Assembly: GCA_003833135.1 (NCBI GenBank)
Contig: QZLH01000263.1
Coordinates: 23,265 to 87,264, forward strand
DNA: 64,000 nt
Source of the DNA: Oehlia diaphana
Lineage: Eukaryota; Glomeromycota; Glomeromycetes; Glomerales; Glomeraceae
Direction of reading: 5' to 3'
Shown here: one piece after another, positions 31,431 through 47,489 of the stretch
Layout of the letters: each line of letters starts with the position of its first letter
Position numbering within the stretch: the first letter of the stretch is position 1
Program-made: the position numbers and the translations under genes
The notes under the pieces: model-generated
The model's input: only the letters and a program-made list of their open reading frames with translations
The model's database searches: none
What the model was told of the DNA's origin: nothing

Positions 31431-32090
31431 CTGGATCATGATAAACCATATTATAAATTCTCTTTTTTTGGATTGTAAATCTTTTTTCTTTATAATTTAT
31501 TTAAATTAATTTTTATAAATATATATATATTATGAACTTATCACTTATATAAGCATTTGTATTAAAAAAAAAAAATTTTTTTTATTTAGTTAATAGAGCG
31601 TATTTGGTCTTTATTATTATATACTTTTATCTTTTCATGTATATTAAGAACTTAAGATTTATTATTATTATTATTATTTTTTTTTTATAAAAAAAAAAAA
31701 ATTCTTATATATAATTTAATGGGAACTATATTATAGGAGGAATATTTTTAATTGTATTTATATTAGTTATCTAGAAGTGGTGGGTTTTTTCTACATAATA
31801 ACAAAATATGTCAATTAGTATAAAGTAAACAATTATTACAATTATTATTTATCATTATTATTCAAATATCCCGTTGTATATCCTGTAATGTTTTGGGATG
31901 AAATTTAAAATAAATTATAATAATCAAATCATCAATTTTTTTTTTTACTTAAAAATTTTGTCTTGCCTAATTGGATACACAATAATGATGAAAAGATAAC
32001 GTGATAAATTAAGTATACATAATACATGTATGATATCGATTGATTATCACAAATCACCCAAACTTTTTTCTTCATATTCTTATATAAATT
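31431..32090. other. ArfGAP 3' UTR and promoter of the Mtf2-like gene
   Basis: AT-rich, with T/A homopolymers (31565-31582, 31678-31701) and TTA triplet runs near 31655-31675. No gene is supported. Confidence 0.6.
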
Positions 32091-33526
32091 ATGTTTCAAC
32101 AAATAATTAGAAAGCATCATTTAGGTATAATTAATTATTTTTTTAAACATTATATATTTATTATACATTTATATTAAAGTTTAGTGTTTCTTTTCTTTTT
32201 TTTTTAATATGAAATATTATAGGAAATATATTAAAAGTTATATTTCGTACAACAATATTGAACAAAAAAAGAGGATATATTACTGCTAGTTCTTCAGCTC
32301 GAGTTTTACCTGATAATATAGAGATAGAAGAACATCGTCAATTAGAAACTGAGAATACATTAACAATTGATGATGATAATTTAATGAACCTACAGAATCA
32401 TTCTGAACCAGATAATGAAACATCCGATGAATGGAATTTCTTATTTGAAGTCGTAGTTGAAGAAAAAGAGGATCATAATAAAAATAATGATGATGATGAT
32501 AATAATAATGATAATGATAATGATAATAATTATGATAATTATAAAGTTAATAAAAAACGAGAACTACCTACATCAATTTCATCTATAAAACAACAATCAA
32601 ATTTCAATCGAAATGATCAAAACCAATTTATTTCTTATGAAAAAGATGGGGATGCTTTTCGTAAAATTTTTCGTTCACTTCTTGATAATAAAACTAATGA
32701 ACAGATGAAAAATTCGAAATTAAAAGAAAAGGAAAAATCAAAATCTCGACAAAAATTATTAACTATTGAAAAACATTTAATTGATTTAATGAATCGAAGT
32801 GGAGAACGAAAATTAAAACAAGAAAAAGAAAAAGTAAAAGAAAAAGAAAAAGAAAATCAATGGATTAAAGAACATTTTGATTCAATACCAAATGATTCGA
32901 ATATTACAACAACATCATCATCATTAACAAATTTATTTAATGAAACAGACTCATCATCAATTAAAATGAATGATGAATTATTATTAAAATGTGAAACAAA
33001 GAAACAATTACAAGATTTTGTTACAAAACATATTTTTGGAATTGAAAATGACGATAATAATAAAAAACCTTCTTCTTCTTCTGATACTTTTGATTCTTCT
33101 AATTCAAAACTTGTAGTAGATGATTTTAATAGACCATTTCCTTTCAAGTATGCAAATTTATTAAAACAATCAATTTTAGCATGTAAAAAATTTAAAGATC
33201 CTTATTTAGCTTTATCAATATTTGAACAAGTAAAAAGAAGAGGTTCATTATCTTATCAATTAGGTTGTACTACTAAAGTATATAATCAAATTATATTAAT
33301 TAGATGGGAATTTTGGAAAGATTTAAAAGGTATCGAAAATTTATTAAATGAAATGATTGATAATAAAATTTCATTTGATAAAGAAACTTCTGATATTATT
33401 GTTAGTATTGAATTAGAAGTTATTTCTCATAATAATTTAAAAAGATGGGATTCATTTGATAAGAAATCTTATAATAGCATTATAAAATTATTTGAAAATA
33501 AAGAGTATAAATTTCAAACTTTGTAA
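32091..33526 (+). CDS. Mtf2/Nam1-like mitochondrial expression factor
   Basis: The long open frame from about 32223 has no usable ATG at its 5' end. A 34-nt leader exon at 32091-32124 ends in a GGTATAA donor and joins in phase to the acceptor TATAG at 32218-32222. This gives MFQQIIRKHHLGNILKVIFR, a basic amphipathic start typical of mitochondrial import signals; total 445 residues. After an acidic Asp/Asn repeat region (encoded near 32485-32545) and a Lys/Glu coiled coil, the C-terminal 130 residues match the Mtf2-like domain: RPFPFKYANLLKQSILACKK, DPYLALSIFEQVKRRGSLSY, LGCTTKVYNQIILIRWEFWK, and IENLLNEMIDNKISFDKET. In yeast, Mtf2 couples mitochondrial transcription to mRNA processing and translation. 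Function is inferred from the domain. Confidence 0.75.
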
Positions 33527-33636
33527 TGATTATCTAGAATTTTTGAAGATCAGTTACACAAAAGCTAATAAATTTGGTATAAAAATTTTTTCGAATTTTT
33601 TCTCTTTGCGCTTTTTTTTTTAAAATTAATAATATA

Positions 33637-34186
33637 ATGACTACAAATGCAACAGATCGACACCCTTTTCTTTCAAATGTACCTTTTAAAGATGAAACAC
33701 CTTTACCAGATGATATACCAAAAGTAGAGGAAGTTGGGGCAACTTCGGCCCCTTTAAAATCCGCTTCTTTTTTTATTGGTGCTTATTGTAAGGATTTTAA
33801 TGATGATTTTATGCTTTGTAAAAATGAAAATAATGATCCAAAACATTGTTTAAAGGAAGGTAGAAAGGTTACAAGATGTACTATTGAATTGTAAGTAGAT
33901 AATTTTAAAAAAAAATAAAGGCGAGAATTTACCTTTGACATAATGTTGATAGGATACTATACATAATTTTACAATCATAACTTCTATTTATATTTTCATT
34001 TATTTTAGGCTTCGTAAATTACGTGAAAACTGTGGTAAAGAATTTGATGCTCATTGGCAATGTTTAGATAGAAGTAATCAAGAATATTATCAATGTAGAC
34101 CACAAGAAAGAACATTTAATAACTGTGTTTTTAACGCGTTGGTAAATCATCTTTATTTACTCTTCCTAATAAATTTTATAATTTCT

Positions 34187-34265
<79 letters not shown>

Positions 34266-34359
34266 TAATCTTATATTGCAGAATTTGGAAAAAATTATTC
34301 CTGGAACTCCTCAAGGAAAACCTCCAATTCATCTTAAAGAAAAACCTGTTTTTAAATAA
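33637..34359 (+). CDS. NDUFA8: NADH:ubiquinone oxidoreductase subunit NDUFA8 (PGIV, twin CX9C)
   Basis: Accessory subunit on the intermembrane-space face of mitochondrial complex I. Three exons (33637-33890, 34009-34141, 34282-34359) give 154 residues (human 172). Four CX9C motifs are visible: CKDFNDDFMLC, CLKEGRKVTRC, CGKEFDAHWQC and CRPQERTFNNC. They form two CHCH domains, whose disulfides are made by the Mia40 pathway. There is no cleavable presequence, as expected for Mia40 substrates. The second intron (34142-34281) is almost entirely alternating T and A homopolymers. The start lies 110 bp downstream of the Mtf2-like stop codon, on the same strand. Confidence 0.93.
34142..34281. repeat. 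Homopolymer T/A blocks filling an NDUFA8 intron
   Basis: About 34191-34265 consists of a T run, an A run, a longer T run of about 37 and another A run, a self-complementary arrangement inside a 140-bp intron. Exact lengths in such tracts are prone to sequencing error. Confidence 0.8.
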
Positions 34360-35334
<975 letters not shown>

Positions 35335-38300
35335 TCAATATTTATCACCACCACCAACACTTTCATTTTTCCTCTCACCTTCCACATCACCTTGTCGCCT
35401 TGGAGGATATCGTGGCGATGTTATCTTTTCATTATTACCACTACTCAAGTTTGAACTTACGCCATTATTCTTGCTACTGTTACCTCCGTTACCGTGATCT
35501 GAACCATAAGATCCTCGGTTTTGTGAATATGATTGTGAATGATCAAAAGATGACTGAGATGTTTGTGTTCGTGGTGGTGATTTTAACTGCTGTGAACTTG
35601 AAGTCGAAGTATTATGTAATGAAGAAGTGGACGTGGCTGGATGATATGGAGGAATTGAGTTACCACCACTAGAACTCGCCATATGTAATAAAGGAGGAGG
35701 CAGAGTTCGAGATGCCGTTGTGATAACTGGCATACCTGAATATGACGATGCTTGTGATGTTGATGCTGAACCGGGATTTGAAGAAACGCTTGAATTACCA
35801 GGAGGTTCGGTATAAGCCGAACGACGCGCGGGATCATATGCATTGTATTCGACATTACGGCTTTCTTGTCTTACTGATTCTGTTGTTGATGATGATGAAG
35901 TTACCGGGATACGCCCATCCTGTGGTGGTGGTTGTGAGGATAATTGCGACTTATTGATAGGACTACTACTAGAACCATATGGAGGCATTTCATGTGGTGG
36001 CGGATATCCCATATCATATGGAGGTCTATACATATCATGTCTCATGTATTCATGTGGACGGTGATAAATATGTGCAAATGCAGAAGGTGGTCCACCATAC
36101 ATTCTTGGTGGAGTAACAGCATTCTGTTCAGTATTCGATTGACTCGGTTGAGATGATTGAGAAGATTGTTGCTGTTGTTGTTCAGTTGATAGTAAATCCT
36201 GAATTGGTATTTTATTTTGTGGGTTACTAGGATCACCGGTTAATGAAGGATCAACTGGTGTAGAATAATCTTGTTTTGGTGGTGGAGGTCCCATTGGATG
36301 TCCATATGGAGGAGCATAATAATCATGTGGAGGAGGATAATACATTGGATGACCATGACCACGAGGTGGAGGAGGTGGGGTTACAGGACCACTTCCACGA
36401 TAAGGAGATGATGATGATTCTAAACCAGGGTCCCTTGATTGTGAACGTTCACCATAATGCGACCAAGGTCCACCTCGTTGAGGTGGATAAGGACTTGATG
36501 GATCATATCCATATGGTGGTGGTGGTCTAACAGCTCCGGGAGATTCACTTGCAGGATGTGGAACTCTTGGAGATGTATCATAATATCCTGGTGTAGGTTG
36601 TCCTGGGTACATTGGTGGTCTACCATAAGCTGGAGGAGGATATGGATAACGATGATGATCAGCGCTATCAGGTAATGGAGGAGGAGGATGTGGATAATAA
36701 TATGGATGATAACCATATCTTCTATCATATGGATCATAATATGGTGGTGGATAATGAGGATCCGCCAAATATTCTGGACGATCATGCCATGGATGAGGTC
36801 GGGGTGGAGGATATCCTGCCGGACCATAGATTGTCGCATTAGGATCATAATGTGCCATATGTGGTGGAATATGATCGTATGGAACTCGACGTGGTGACGA
36901 AGGGCTTCTACTGTTATGATCCTTTCGTTTATCATAAGAGCTTGATGGAGCTGGTTCAGAACTTAATTTTGAACGTGAATCATCAGCAGTTGGTGTACGT
37001 TCATGCATATCTACATCGGATGATTCGCCACTCTCATTATCCTCCCGTTTACCATCACCACGTTGACGTTTCAATCTATTACCCATTGATTGATCGATCA
37101 ATTCTAATTCTTTTCTATCGCGTTTTGCCAACCGTCTACATAGGTTGTACAACAAATTTTTTAAAAAAGAAGAAAATAATAATAAAAAAAAAAAATAATA
37201 AAATAGTAAAATGTTAATATAAACAGCAATATAAAAAAAATGTAATTTAATAATATAAATAATAATGTTAAAAAAAAAAAAAAAAATCTCTATTTCTTAT
37301 TTTTTAATTTTTATTTTATACATATACATATACATATATATATATATATTCTCTGGTTGAATGTTGATACGAATCGCCACATTATAAACCCACAAATAAC
37401 CTTCGTATTCTGATTTCTTTCCTTATTCGGATTTTTAAACCTTGATCAGCAAAAGATCTTGATAAAAATGTAGATTCTGCATAAACAAAAAAAAAAAAAA
37501 AAGTTTAAATTTAATGTGTCTAAAAAAACGTGTCGAATATTTTGAGACAAACCTTCCATGCCGGGAAACCTTTTCGCCGAATACACTATAAAGATATCAG
37601 AAAAGATTGACTTGCAGTGATAAACTTCTCTTCTATATAAGAGATAATTAAGTTATTAAATTGATAGAATAGAATAATCTTAAAAAATTTAAACATACCC
37701 GATTATTTCAAAAAGACTAAGTTTAAGACGATAAGTTCCCTCCATACGTACAGAGAGATCCGGAAATACGAAAAATCCCGCATCTGAATTGTCAATATCT
37801 TTGAGATGATATAACGATGAAACGACAGATCCTGTTGTAGAACGTGTCTTTCCATCTCTTAATAAATGTAATTCTTCATCTGTATCAGGTGCCACCAGGG
37901 ACGCGTACATGAAGAAATATGGATTTTGGAGAAAAGAACTAAAGTAAAATATTTAACTAAACTTTTTTTTTTACGCAGTAAAAATATCACGAGATAATAA
38001 GTCATGTGATACGATACCTTTTCTCTGATTGTGGTAAACTTGCATCATAGACTTTAAGTTGTATTATTGGTGGTGGATCGATGGGACGTCTATCGGCTGT
38101 TATTTTAAAATGAAATAAATTATAATTAATATCGTAGAACAAACGGGGTATGGTACATTTTCTCCATATAATAAAGTTCATCAATCTCAACTATAGAAAA
38201 CCAAATGAAGACATGATTTGAAACACGTATACACTACTACTATATTGAAACATTACTGTATATAATCGGAATAGAAAATAAAAGCATGCTTTTTTTTGTG

Positions 38301-38807
38301 ATTATTTCAACAATTAATGACAAATTCCCATAAAAGTTATAAGTAGATCAAATAATTCTTATGGAGATCGTCCCACTTAGTGACAACTACATTGCGTTAC
38401 TGCATAACTTAAAATTTTTTTTACTATCACCACGAAGTTTTGAAGATCCAAATTTGGTAATGATATATACCATGATATACCATGATAGCTTACCTTTTTC
38501 ACCTATACCACACATCCTTGATTGTTTTGGTTGTTGCCTTAGAATAAGTTCATATTGTCTAAAAACATCAACAAAATATGATTTTAGAAAAGATAGGTTT
38601 TTTTTTTTTTGAATTCGAAAATAAATGTATCAAAAAGAAAAGGAATTGAATTATTTGTTACTATAATAAAATTTACGTTCTTTTATCATTTGAATGTTTG
38701 TGGTAATTGAAACCACAAGTAACAATATAAAGTAATGCTTACATCTCTTGACGTTCATCTCTACGTTGTCGTACTTGTGCAAATTGATAAGATACAATAT
38801 CGTCCAT
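35335..38807 (-). CDS. Velvet-domain transcriptional regulator with long Pro/Tyr-rich tail
   Basis: Velvet proteins (VeA, VelB, VosA, VelC) are fungal DNA-binding regulators of development, sporulation and secondary metabolism. Exons run from the start MDDIVSYQFAQVRQRRDERQ at 38807. Exon 2 encodes YELILRQQPKQSRMCGIGEK (about 38494-38558) and the next ADRRPIDPPPIIQLKVYDAS, the velvet hallmark. Then come FFMYASLVAPDTDEELHLLR, GFFVFPDLSVRMEGTYRLKL, and MEESTFLSRSFADQGLKIRI, followed by RRRLAKRDRKE. The velvet domain (about residues 20-200) thus looks complete. The last exon adds about 600 residues, disordered and rich in Pro, Tyr, His, Ser and Gly (repeated PPPYYD / YGHP patterns, short Gln run), ending GGGDKY before the TGA at 35335-35337. 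Which subclass it belongs to cannot be told by eye. Total about 800 residues. Confidence 0.9.
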
Positions 38808-39180
38808 TTTATTAAAAAAAAAGCTATTTTCTTTTTAAGTATAAAGAGAAAAGAAAGAACAAAAATGGGAAAAAGGTTTCAAGAAAAAAAAAAAAAAAAA
38901 AAAAAAAAAACGGCGCGCAAAAAAAAAAAATTTTTTTCTCCAACTCTTAAAGTTTTTTTTTTAGTTCATATAAGTTATCAAAGGAAATAACTATATATAT
39001 AAAACACATAGAATAGGAATTAATAATATTTTATTGAGTGGTGTATTTATATTTTATCATATTTATTGAAAAAAAAAAAAATCTTCACACTTTGATAATG
39101 GAATAGCATAAAGAAGAAGAAAAAATCGAACCTTGGTCGCGGAGAAGTTGAAATAATGGAGTAATTAAATCTTCTTTGAT

Positions 39181-39218
<38 letters not shown>

Positions 39219-40884
39219 GTTTTGTATCAAATAGTGGTAACGGGAGTTAAAATAAGACTCCTATATATACAGAAATTTTTTTTTCGGATTAGGTTAATTT
39301 TTTTATATTATGTTTAGTGTACATTAAGGCTGAATTAAAGGTAAAATTATAATAATTTAAATATGGACAAACCGGGGAATAGGGAGCTAATCCGAAAAAT
39401 AATTAAAATGTAATATTCAAAACAATAAAATTGAAACGAAGCAAAAAGGGTACATACGAAAAAAAGGAAAAAAAAATATACAAAATTTTTTTGGTGCTAA
39501 AAAAAAAAAAAATTTTTTTTTTAAAGTAAGGATCATAAAAATAGTAAGGAACGGAATGATTTTGAAATAATCACATCATAAATATTTTGAATAAATAAAT
39601 AAATATATTATATTAATCTTTAAACTTAACTAAATTGGGAATATAAAAAGAAACTAAAAAAAATTTTTTAAATATTCCCACTGTTATCAACCCCTTATTT
39701 GGTACGGGAAAGAAAGTTCACCAAGAAAAAAAATTTCCCTTTTTTTGATGCCAAAAAGTTGTACAAAAATCATAGCCCATAAATTGTTAATGAAACTCTA
39801 AAATAAAATGAACATAAAAAGGGGTTGTTTAGAGTAACCTCCCCAAAAATACGGCGATGGTTATAGTCCCATTACGTATACCAATTTCCACAAACAAGCA
39901 TAAACAAGCATAAGATCGGGTTTTTTTAAAAAAAATCTTTCTAATTATGGTTTCTTGGGTTCAAAATTTGGTCAGTCGGGTTTGTGGCTTACTTTAACCA
40001 ATCAAATTAAGCCACAAAAAAAAAAAATTTATCGGAACAAAGGCTTTAAGGGCTTTTATACACAATTAGCATAATATGCAATAATATAAATAATAATTAT
40101 AAATGCAATACAAATAAAGGAAATTGTGGTTATGATTAAAAATGGTTAATGCTAAGTCGAATTTATTTTAAAATAAAGTTTAAAATTTATGCGTTCTATC
40201 AATGTTTCTATAAAACGATTGTTTATATGAATATATATATATATATATATTTTATATATATGTATATATGTATATGTATATGATATATATATATATCTTT
40301 GGTAAATCGAAGTTGTAAGAACATGATGATTATATGTTTTAAGAGTGATTTTCTTTTGAAACTTTAGATCGTCTATCGCTGCCTTAAAAAAATTAGAATC
40401 AATCAACCCTGTTGGAAACATGATCTTTTCATAATGATTTCAACATTAGGGTCCATAAAACTTGTTATACAAAATACACAAAATATAATTATTTATACCC
40501 GAAATACTTTGGTATTCGGCTTATATATTTAAGAAGGAATATATTGTAAGATTTTTTTTTTTTATTTTATATTTTTATTTTATTTTTAACCTTGTTTATT
40601 AACTGGTTTTTGTAAAAATTAATCCAAAAGACAGGACATGGGAAAAATCTAAAGATGGAGTATATGCAACCATCTTAAATTTCTTTTTAAGTTTAGTGGG
40701 AAGCGGAATGATACGGAGAACCTTTTTTCCATAAATGTGAATGTTATGGGGGCTGAATTTCTAGGTATAACCCAAATAAAAACTCTGAATTCATTTTGAT
40801 TAACTTGGGGAATAATCATATGTCGTTTGCAAAAATAGGAAATAATTTTTTTTATGGATACCGTTTTTTTTTTTTTTTTTTAAA

Positions 40885-40920
<36 letters not shown>

Positions 40921-43621
40921 TTTATAAAAATTAAAATAATATAATAAACAATAATATAATATATGTATATAATATAATATATAATATCTCATTATTTTCG
41001 AAAATCATTAACAGAATGTGATATTAATTATTTCACTTGGAAATCATTGATTCCGAATTTATATCATTGACGCTGTGTGAGGCTTTAACCACAGGAATTG
41101 CATGAACACAAAGAAAAAAAAAACTTGTATTCTTGTGCGCCCATAACCCGGAATATAGATTCCAAGAAAGGGAAAATACGGAATAATATTAAAACAAGAC
41201 AATATTTAATGGTTCTGGTTATATGAATAATATAATCTTTTTATCGTTATCATTGCAGATTGCATGTTCCAATCATACATTTATTGGCTTTTAAATATCC
41301 ATATGGTATCTTTCTCATTTGAAAATCAATTATTATATAATTTATCATCGATGATCTTCAACCTTAATTTAGTATAGCTAAATTTAATTTGGTCCAATTG
41401 CAGTTATCATTAACCATAAAAGAAGATTATTTAATTTTAGGAAACGAGAAAAAATTTTTTCTTTGCATACAAAAATGTAACAATAATGCTGGAAAAAAAA
41501 AAATCAATGAATGAATTTATATCCGATAATTCTTTTAGGGTTTAATATCTATATATATATATATATTAATAATTAATAATATTTATATATTTATATATTT
41601 TATATTTATATTTATATATTATATAATTATATATATATATATATATATTATATATTATATATTAAAAGCCAAAAAAGATTAGTTGAATAATTTTAAAATA
41701 CCGAAAGGAAATATTTTGTTTTTCATCTCTCTTATTGTAACTACCGAATGTAGTTCAATATAAAAATAATTATTATAATGCATTTGTTTTATGTGAAAAA
41801 AGTGTAAAAGAGATGGATACAATCATACAAAGAATTATTTATCTATATAAAAAAAAAAAAAAAACAAATAATAATAAACAATTCTCTGCGCCAAAATACA
41901 TTTAAGAATCTGAGAAATTAATTATTTATGGTGTAACTTTTGAATTCCTGATATACTTTCTTTCATGCAATGAATTTATAGAAAAATAAAGTTCAAAACA
42001 GAAAGAAAAAAGTCTAGAAGAAAAAAAACAAGAAAGAAAAAATGGTAAAAGATTCCAATGATAAGGTGTAAGACAAATAAAAATAATAATACTGACGCGC
42101 CTTTTTCAAAAGCTTGTTATTGTTTCACGTGACTATGTACCAAAAAAATTGGAGATAATTAACTTGCTTAAATTGGAATACAACAAAATTTAAATATAAT
42201 TTGAATATAAGCGGCATTTCTTTTTAATAATAAAAAGGAATGTCTAACCGATTGTTCCTAAATGTTATATTTTAGTAGTTAGTTTCAAAGTTCATCCCCT
42301 CCCGATCAAAAAAAACATTTGGGGTAGATGGAAGATTAAAGAACTCAAAGGAAATTTTTATATTTAATAAAAAGTCATTAAACCATCTTTTTTTTTTGGT
42401 GACATAACTTTATTATTAGGGAAAATATTTTCACTATTGTTATTAATAAAGTAATGATTTTATGTTACTTCTTGATCAATTGTCAAAAATATTTAATTTG
42501 ATCGGCTTTTCCGAACATATTTAATAAACTCTGATAAAATACAATCCAATATAATATTAATATTATATATACATTTTGTGAAATATTCCGTCAGTTAATT
42601 TCTAACCTTTGCAAATGATAATTTATAATTTGTAATTTGTAATTTGTGGTGATTGACGTGACAAATATTCATTTCCCCATATCCCCATTATAACTGAAAT
42701 CATTATTGATATTAAATTAGGAATTTCAATTATGAAATATTTCCTTCGATTCTTCTAGATCATCAAATTAGCAAATTCCTCAGGAATAGTTGTTGTTCGA
42801 TTGTTAATATTGTGTATTTTAATGTTTTCTGATGTATCTTCAACATCATCTTCTGATGAAAGCCCATTTACAAATCATTTAATATATAAAATTAGAAATT
42901 CTTCTTTATCTCTTTGAAATTTCTAATATTTTCCTGTCTTAAAATCTACGTAAAACATAAATTGAAGAATCTGGAACTAACTACCTTGATATTCTAAAGC
43001 TTCGATGCCATGCTCCCATGGTATTAATCACGATGTGTAATGAATGTACCAAAAACAATGTTACTTTTCGTTCCAGAAAATTCGTGTCTTTAAGTAGTAA
43101 GTATACTCCATCAAATAATTATCCTATAAATATATTTAAATATTTTTTTTTTTTTAAAAAAAAAAAAAAAAATCGAATTCTAAGAAGTCAAGAAGAATAA
43201 AATGTTTATGTATTACCATCTTAGCTTCAACATAAAGTCTATTTCATCAATCAATAATATCTCGTACTAGATTCCCACAAAATTATGGTATTAATTAACT
43301 CAATTGTATATTATTTCAATTTAGCTGACAATTTACATTTTTTGGTTGAATTCGTATAATAGGTTACGCACTTAAAAGAATATTACATTCATTTAAGAGT
43401 AAGAATGCATTACACGAGCAAACCTTGCAAAAGTTTGGTGGTTTTAGGTGTTAATAAATGAGCAAAAAAAAAATTGTGAACTCTTTCCTTTTTCATCCAA
43501 TCAAAACCTTTAAATGGAAGCTTGCTGCGGGCGGCAAAATGTACTAGATCTTTACATCATTTAGCTCATCATTTTAGCTCGTCATTTACTTGCGACAACT
43601 CTTTTTTTTATATACAAAAAA
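38808..43621. other. 4.8-kb AT-rich gene desert
   Basis: No supported gene. It contains many homopolymers (T run near 39182-39217, T/A blocks near 40866-40920 and 43142-43170), TA-rich stretches (40225-40300, 41540-41665) and a palindromic CACGTG near 42127. A coding-like minus-strand patch at about 42760-42880 (reading NGLSSEDDVEDTSENIKIHN) has no flanking exons I can join. The right end should hold the MGM101 promoter. Confidence 0.6.
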
Positions 43622-44900
43622 ATGTCTTGGTTTATTAAAGGTTCACGCCTCCAAAAATTTGCTTTTTCGAGCATTATTCAACAAAGAACACGCGTAAATA
43701 GACCTCTTGATATTAACTTGGTAAGTTTTTAATAAATATATTATTACTTTTTTTTAAGCGAGAGTTGCTAATGAAAAGTATATTGGCTTCAATGAAATAA
43801 AGACACGACATAATAATGTTGTGAAAATTCTTATACAACAAAGTCTTTATTCTACAAACTCCTCGCTTTCTCATGAACACGTAGATAATCCTCCTTTAAA
43901 AGGTGAACACGAAAACGCGTCATTATTATCAAATAACTCAAAAAACGAAAGTGATAGCCCTACAAGCTTTGTACCTACGCAAGAGTTTATTTCTAACGAT
44001 TTGTTGAATAATGATAATCAGAAAGGACAAGTTCAACCTGATAATAAATTTGAGCAAGATTGGTCCAAATCGTTCTTTGGTTTATCTACCAAAGCTTTTC
44101 CACAAGAGGCTGCTAATATTCTATTAGCTCCCGTCAACATTGATGATATAGAGTGCAAACCCGGTAAATTCAAATAATTTATCTCCTGAAATCTCCGTTT
44201 TGATGTCTTCCTCATTTGTTTGATTGTCTTCTAATTCTTTTTTTCTATTTATAATAGATGGGATGATTTATTTACCTGAAATTAAATACCGTCGCATTTT
44301 GAATAAAGTATTTGGACCTGGAGGTAAATAGTAATATAATTTAGAATAACCGCTATATAATTATATTTTAAATAAGTTGTATTCTTATAGGTTGGGGTTT
44401 GGCACCTCGTGGCGAGAATTCAGTTAGTCCAAAGAACATTTCACGTGAATATGCACTTGTTTGTAATGGGCGGTATGTTGAGACTTGAGATATTTTTGTG
44501 CAGTGTGATATATATAATTTTAATTGTTCATCTTATTTTCAGACTTGTATCGGTTTCTCGTGGAGAACAAGAGTATTTTGATCCTTCTGGATTAGCCACT
44601 GCTTCCGAAGGAGCAAAAAGCAATGCTTTAATGAGATGTTGTAAGGATTTGGGTATCGCATCTGAACTTTGGTAAAGTATTTTTTTTTAAAATTGTATTT
44701 TTTTATTAAATTCAACATGATTTATTTGCAATATTAATTATTATTATTATTATTTTAATAGGGACCCTACTTTTATTCGTGATTTTAAAAAGAAATATTG
44801 CATGGAAGTATTTGTTGAACATGTATTGAATAAAAAAAGGAGAAAGATTTGGATGAGAAAGGATAAAGAAGTTGAATATCCTTTTGTAAGAGTGAACTGA
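43622..44900 (+). CDS. MGM101: Mitochondrial genome maintenance protein Mgm101
   Basis: Rad52-type single-strand annealing protein of mitochondrial nucleoids, needed to keep and repair mtDNA. Exons: 43622-43720, 43779-44163 (acceptor could instead be 43803), 44258-44323, 44391-44472, 44543-44671, 44762-44900; about 299 residues. The N-terminus [20 protein letters not shown] is a typical presequence, followed by a Ser/Asn-rich disordered region. The conserved core is complete: [90 protein letters not shown], and [20 protein letters not shown], ending FVRVN. The only uncertainty is the exon 2 acceptor, which falls in the poorly conserved leader. Confidence 0.94.
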
Positions 44901-45218
44901 CTCGAAGATTTTTCCTTTAATTCTCAAATAAATTGTGATTGATTTTAATCCGATCTTTTATTTTCCAATAATAATATTTGTAAATTAAAAAAAAAATAAA
45001 ATAAAATAAGTTTTTTTTTTAAAAAAAAAAAGCTTTTTTATAAAGTTAATATTCTCCGATGATTTCTTTATATACCTTTCTATGTCACCATTTGTCAGTG
45101 TGTCACACCCTGTGTTCATCTAAATGATCTGATGTTACATGGTAACACAGCCTCTTATCTTTATCTCTGTTTGTATGATTTAGATCACTTTCTAACCTCT
45201 CGGTTTTTCTCTATCACC
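44901..45218. other. MGM101 3' UTR and IDH promoter
   Basis: 318 bp with T/A homopolymers (45009-45030). GTGTCACACC-type sequence lies at about 45098-45110. No gene seen. Confidence 0.5.
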
Positions 45219-47040
<1,822 letters not shown>

Positions 47041-47489
47041 ATGTTAATATATTTAAATCTAAATTATTTTTTAATCTAAAAAAAAATAAAAAATTATATA
47101 TTTTTTTTTAATATTGTATAACAAATTTAAAGTTTGAATCGAATTGATCATCATGCGTTCAATATTTGTATCGGTACAATTAGATTTCGATGAATAAATT
47201 GTCTGAAACTTTTTTTTTTTTTTTTATTCCCGAATTTTGCTTTATTGATCCATTGTAAGATATTGTATTGTGTCCGAAGACCGAAGCAGCAGAAATATGA
47301 TCGAAGAAATTATTACAAATTCCAACAATTACCGCGGTTTCCACTGTCATCGAGCTTTGAAATATGGCAAGATATCAGCGATCACATGAATTTGTTCCTC
47401 CACCCAATAAAAATTTTTCCTATAATCAAAACAATTTTATGAAAATTAGTAGGCCAAATTACTTCCGTAGACTCTTGTCAGGACTCAAA
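47041..47489. other. IDH 3' UTR and capping protein promoter
   Basis: AT-rich with T runs at 47207-47224. A plus-strand open frame at 47245-47442 overlaps the likely promoter/5' UTR and has no recognisable content. Confidence 0.5.

Noticed and set aside
36276..36935. Several long frames on both strands inside the velvet tail exon
   Set aside because: Shadows of the low-complexity Pro/Tyr/His-rich coding sequence.
40152..40421. 89-codon minus frame with Tyr/Ile repeats
   Set aside because: Composed of a TATA-type dinucleotide tract; no coding signature.
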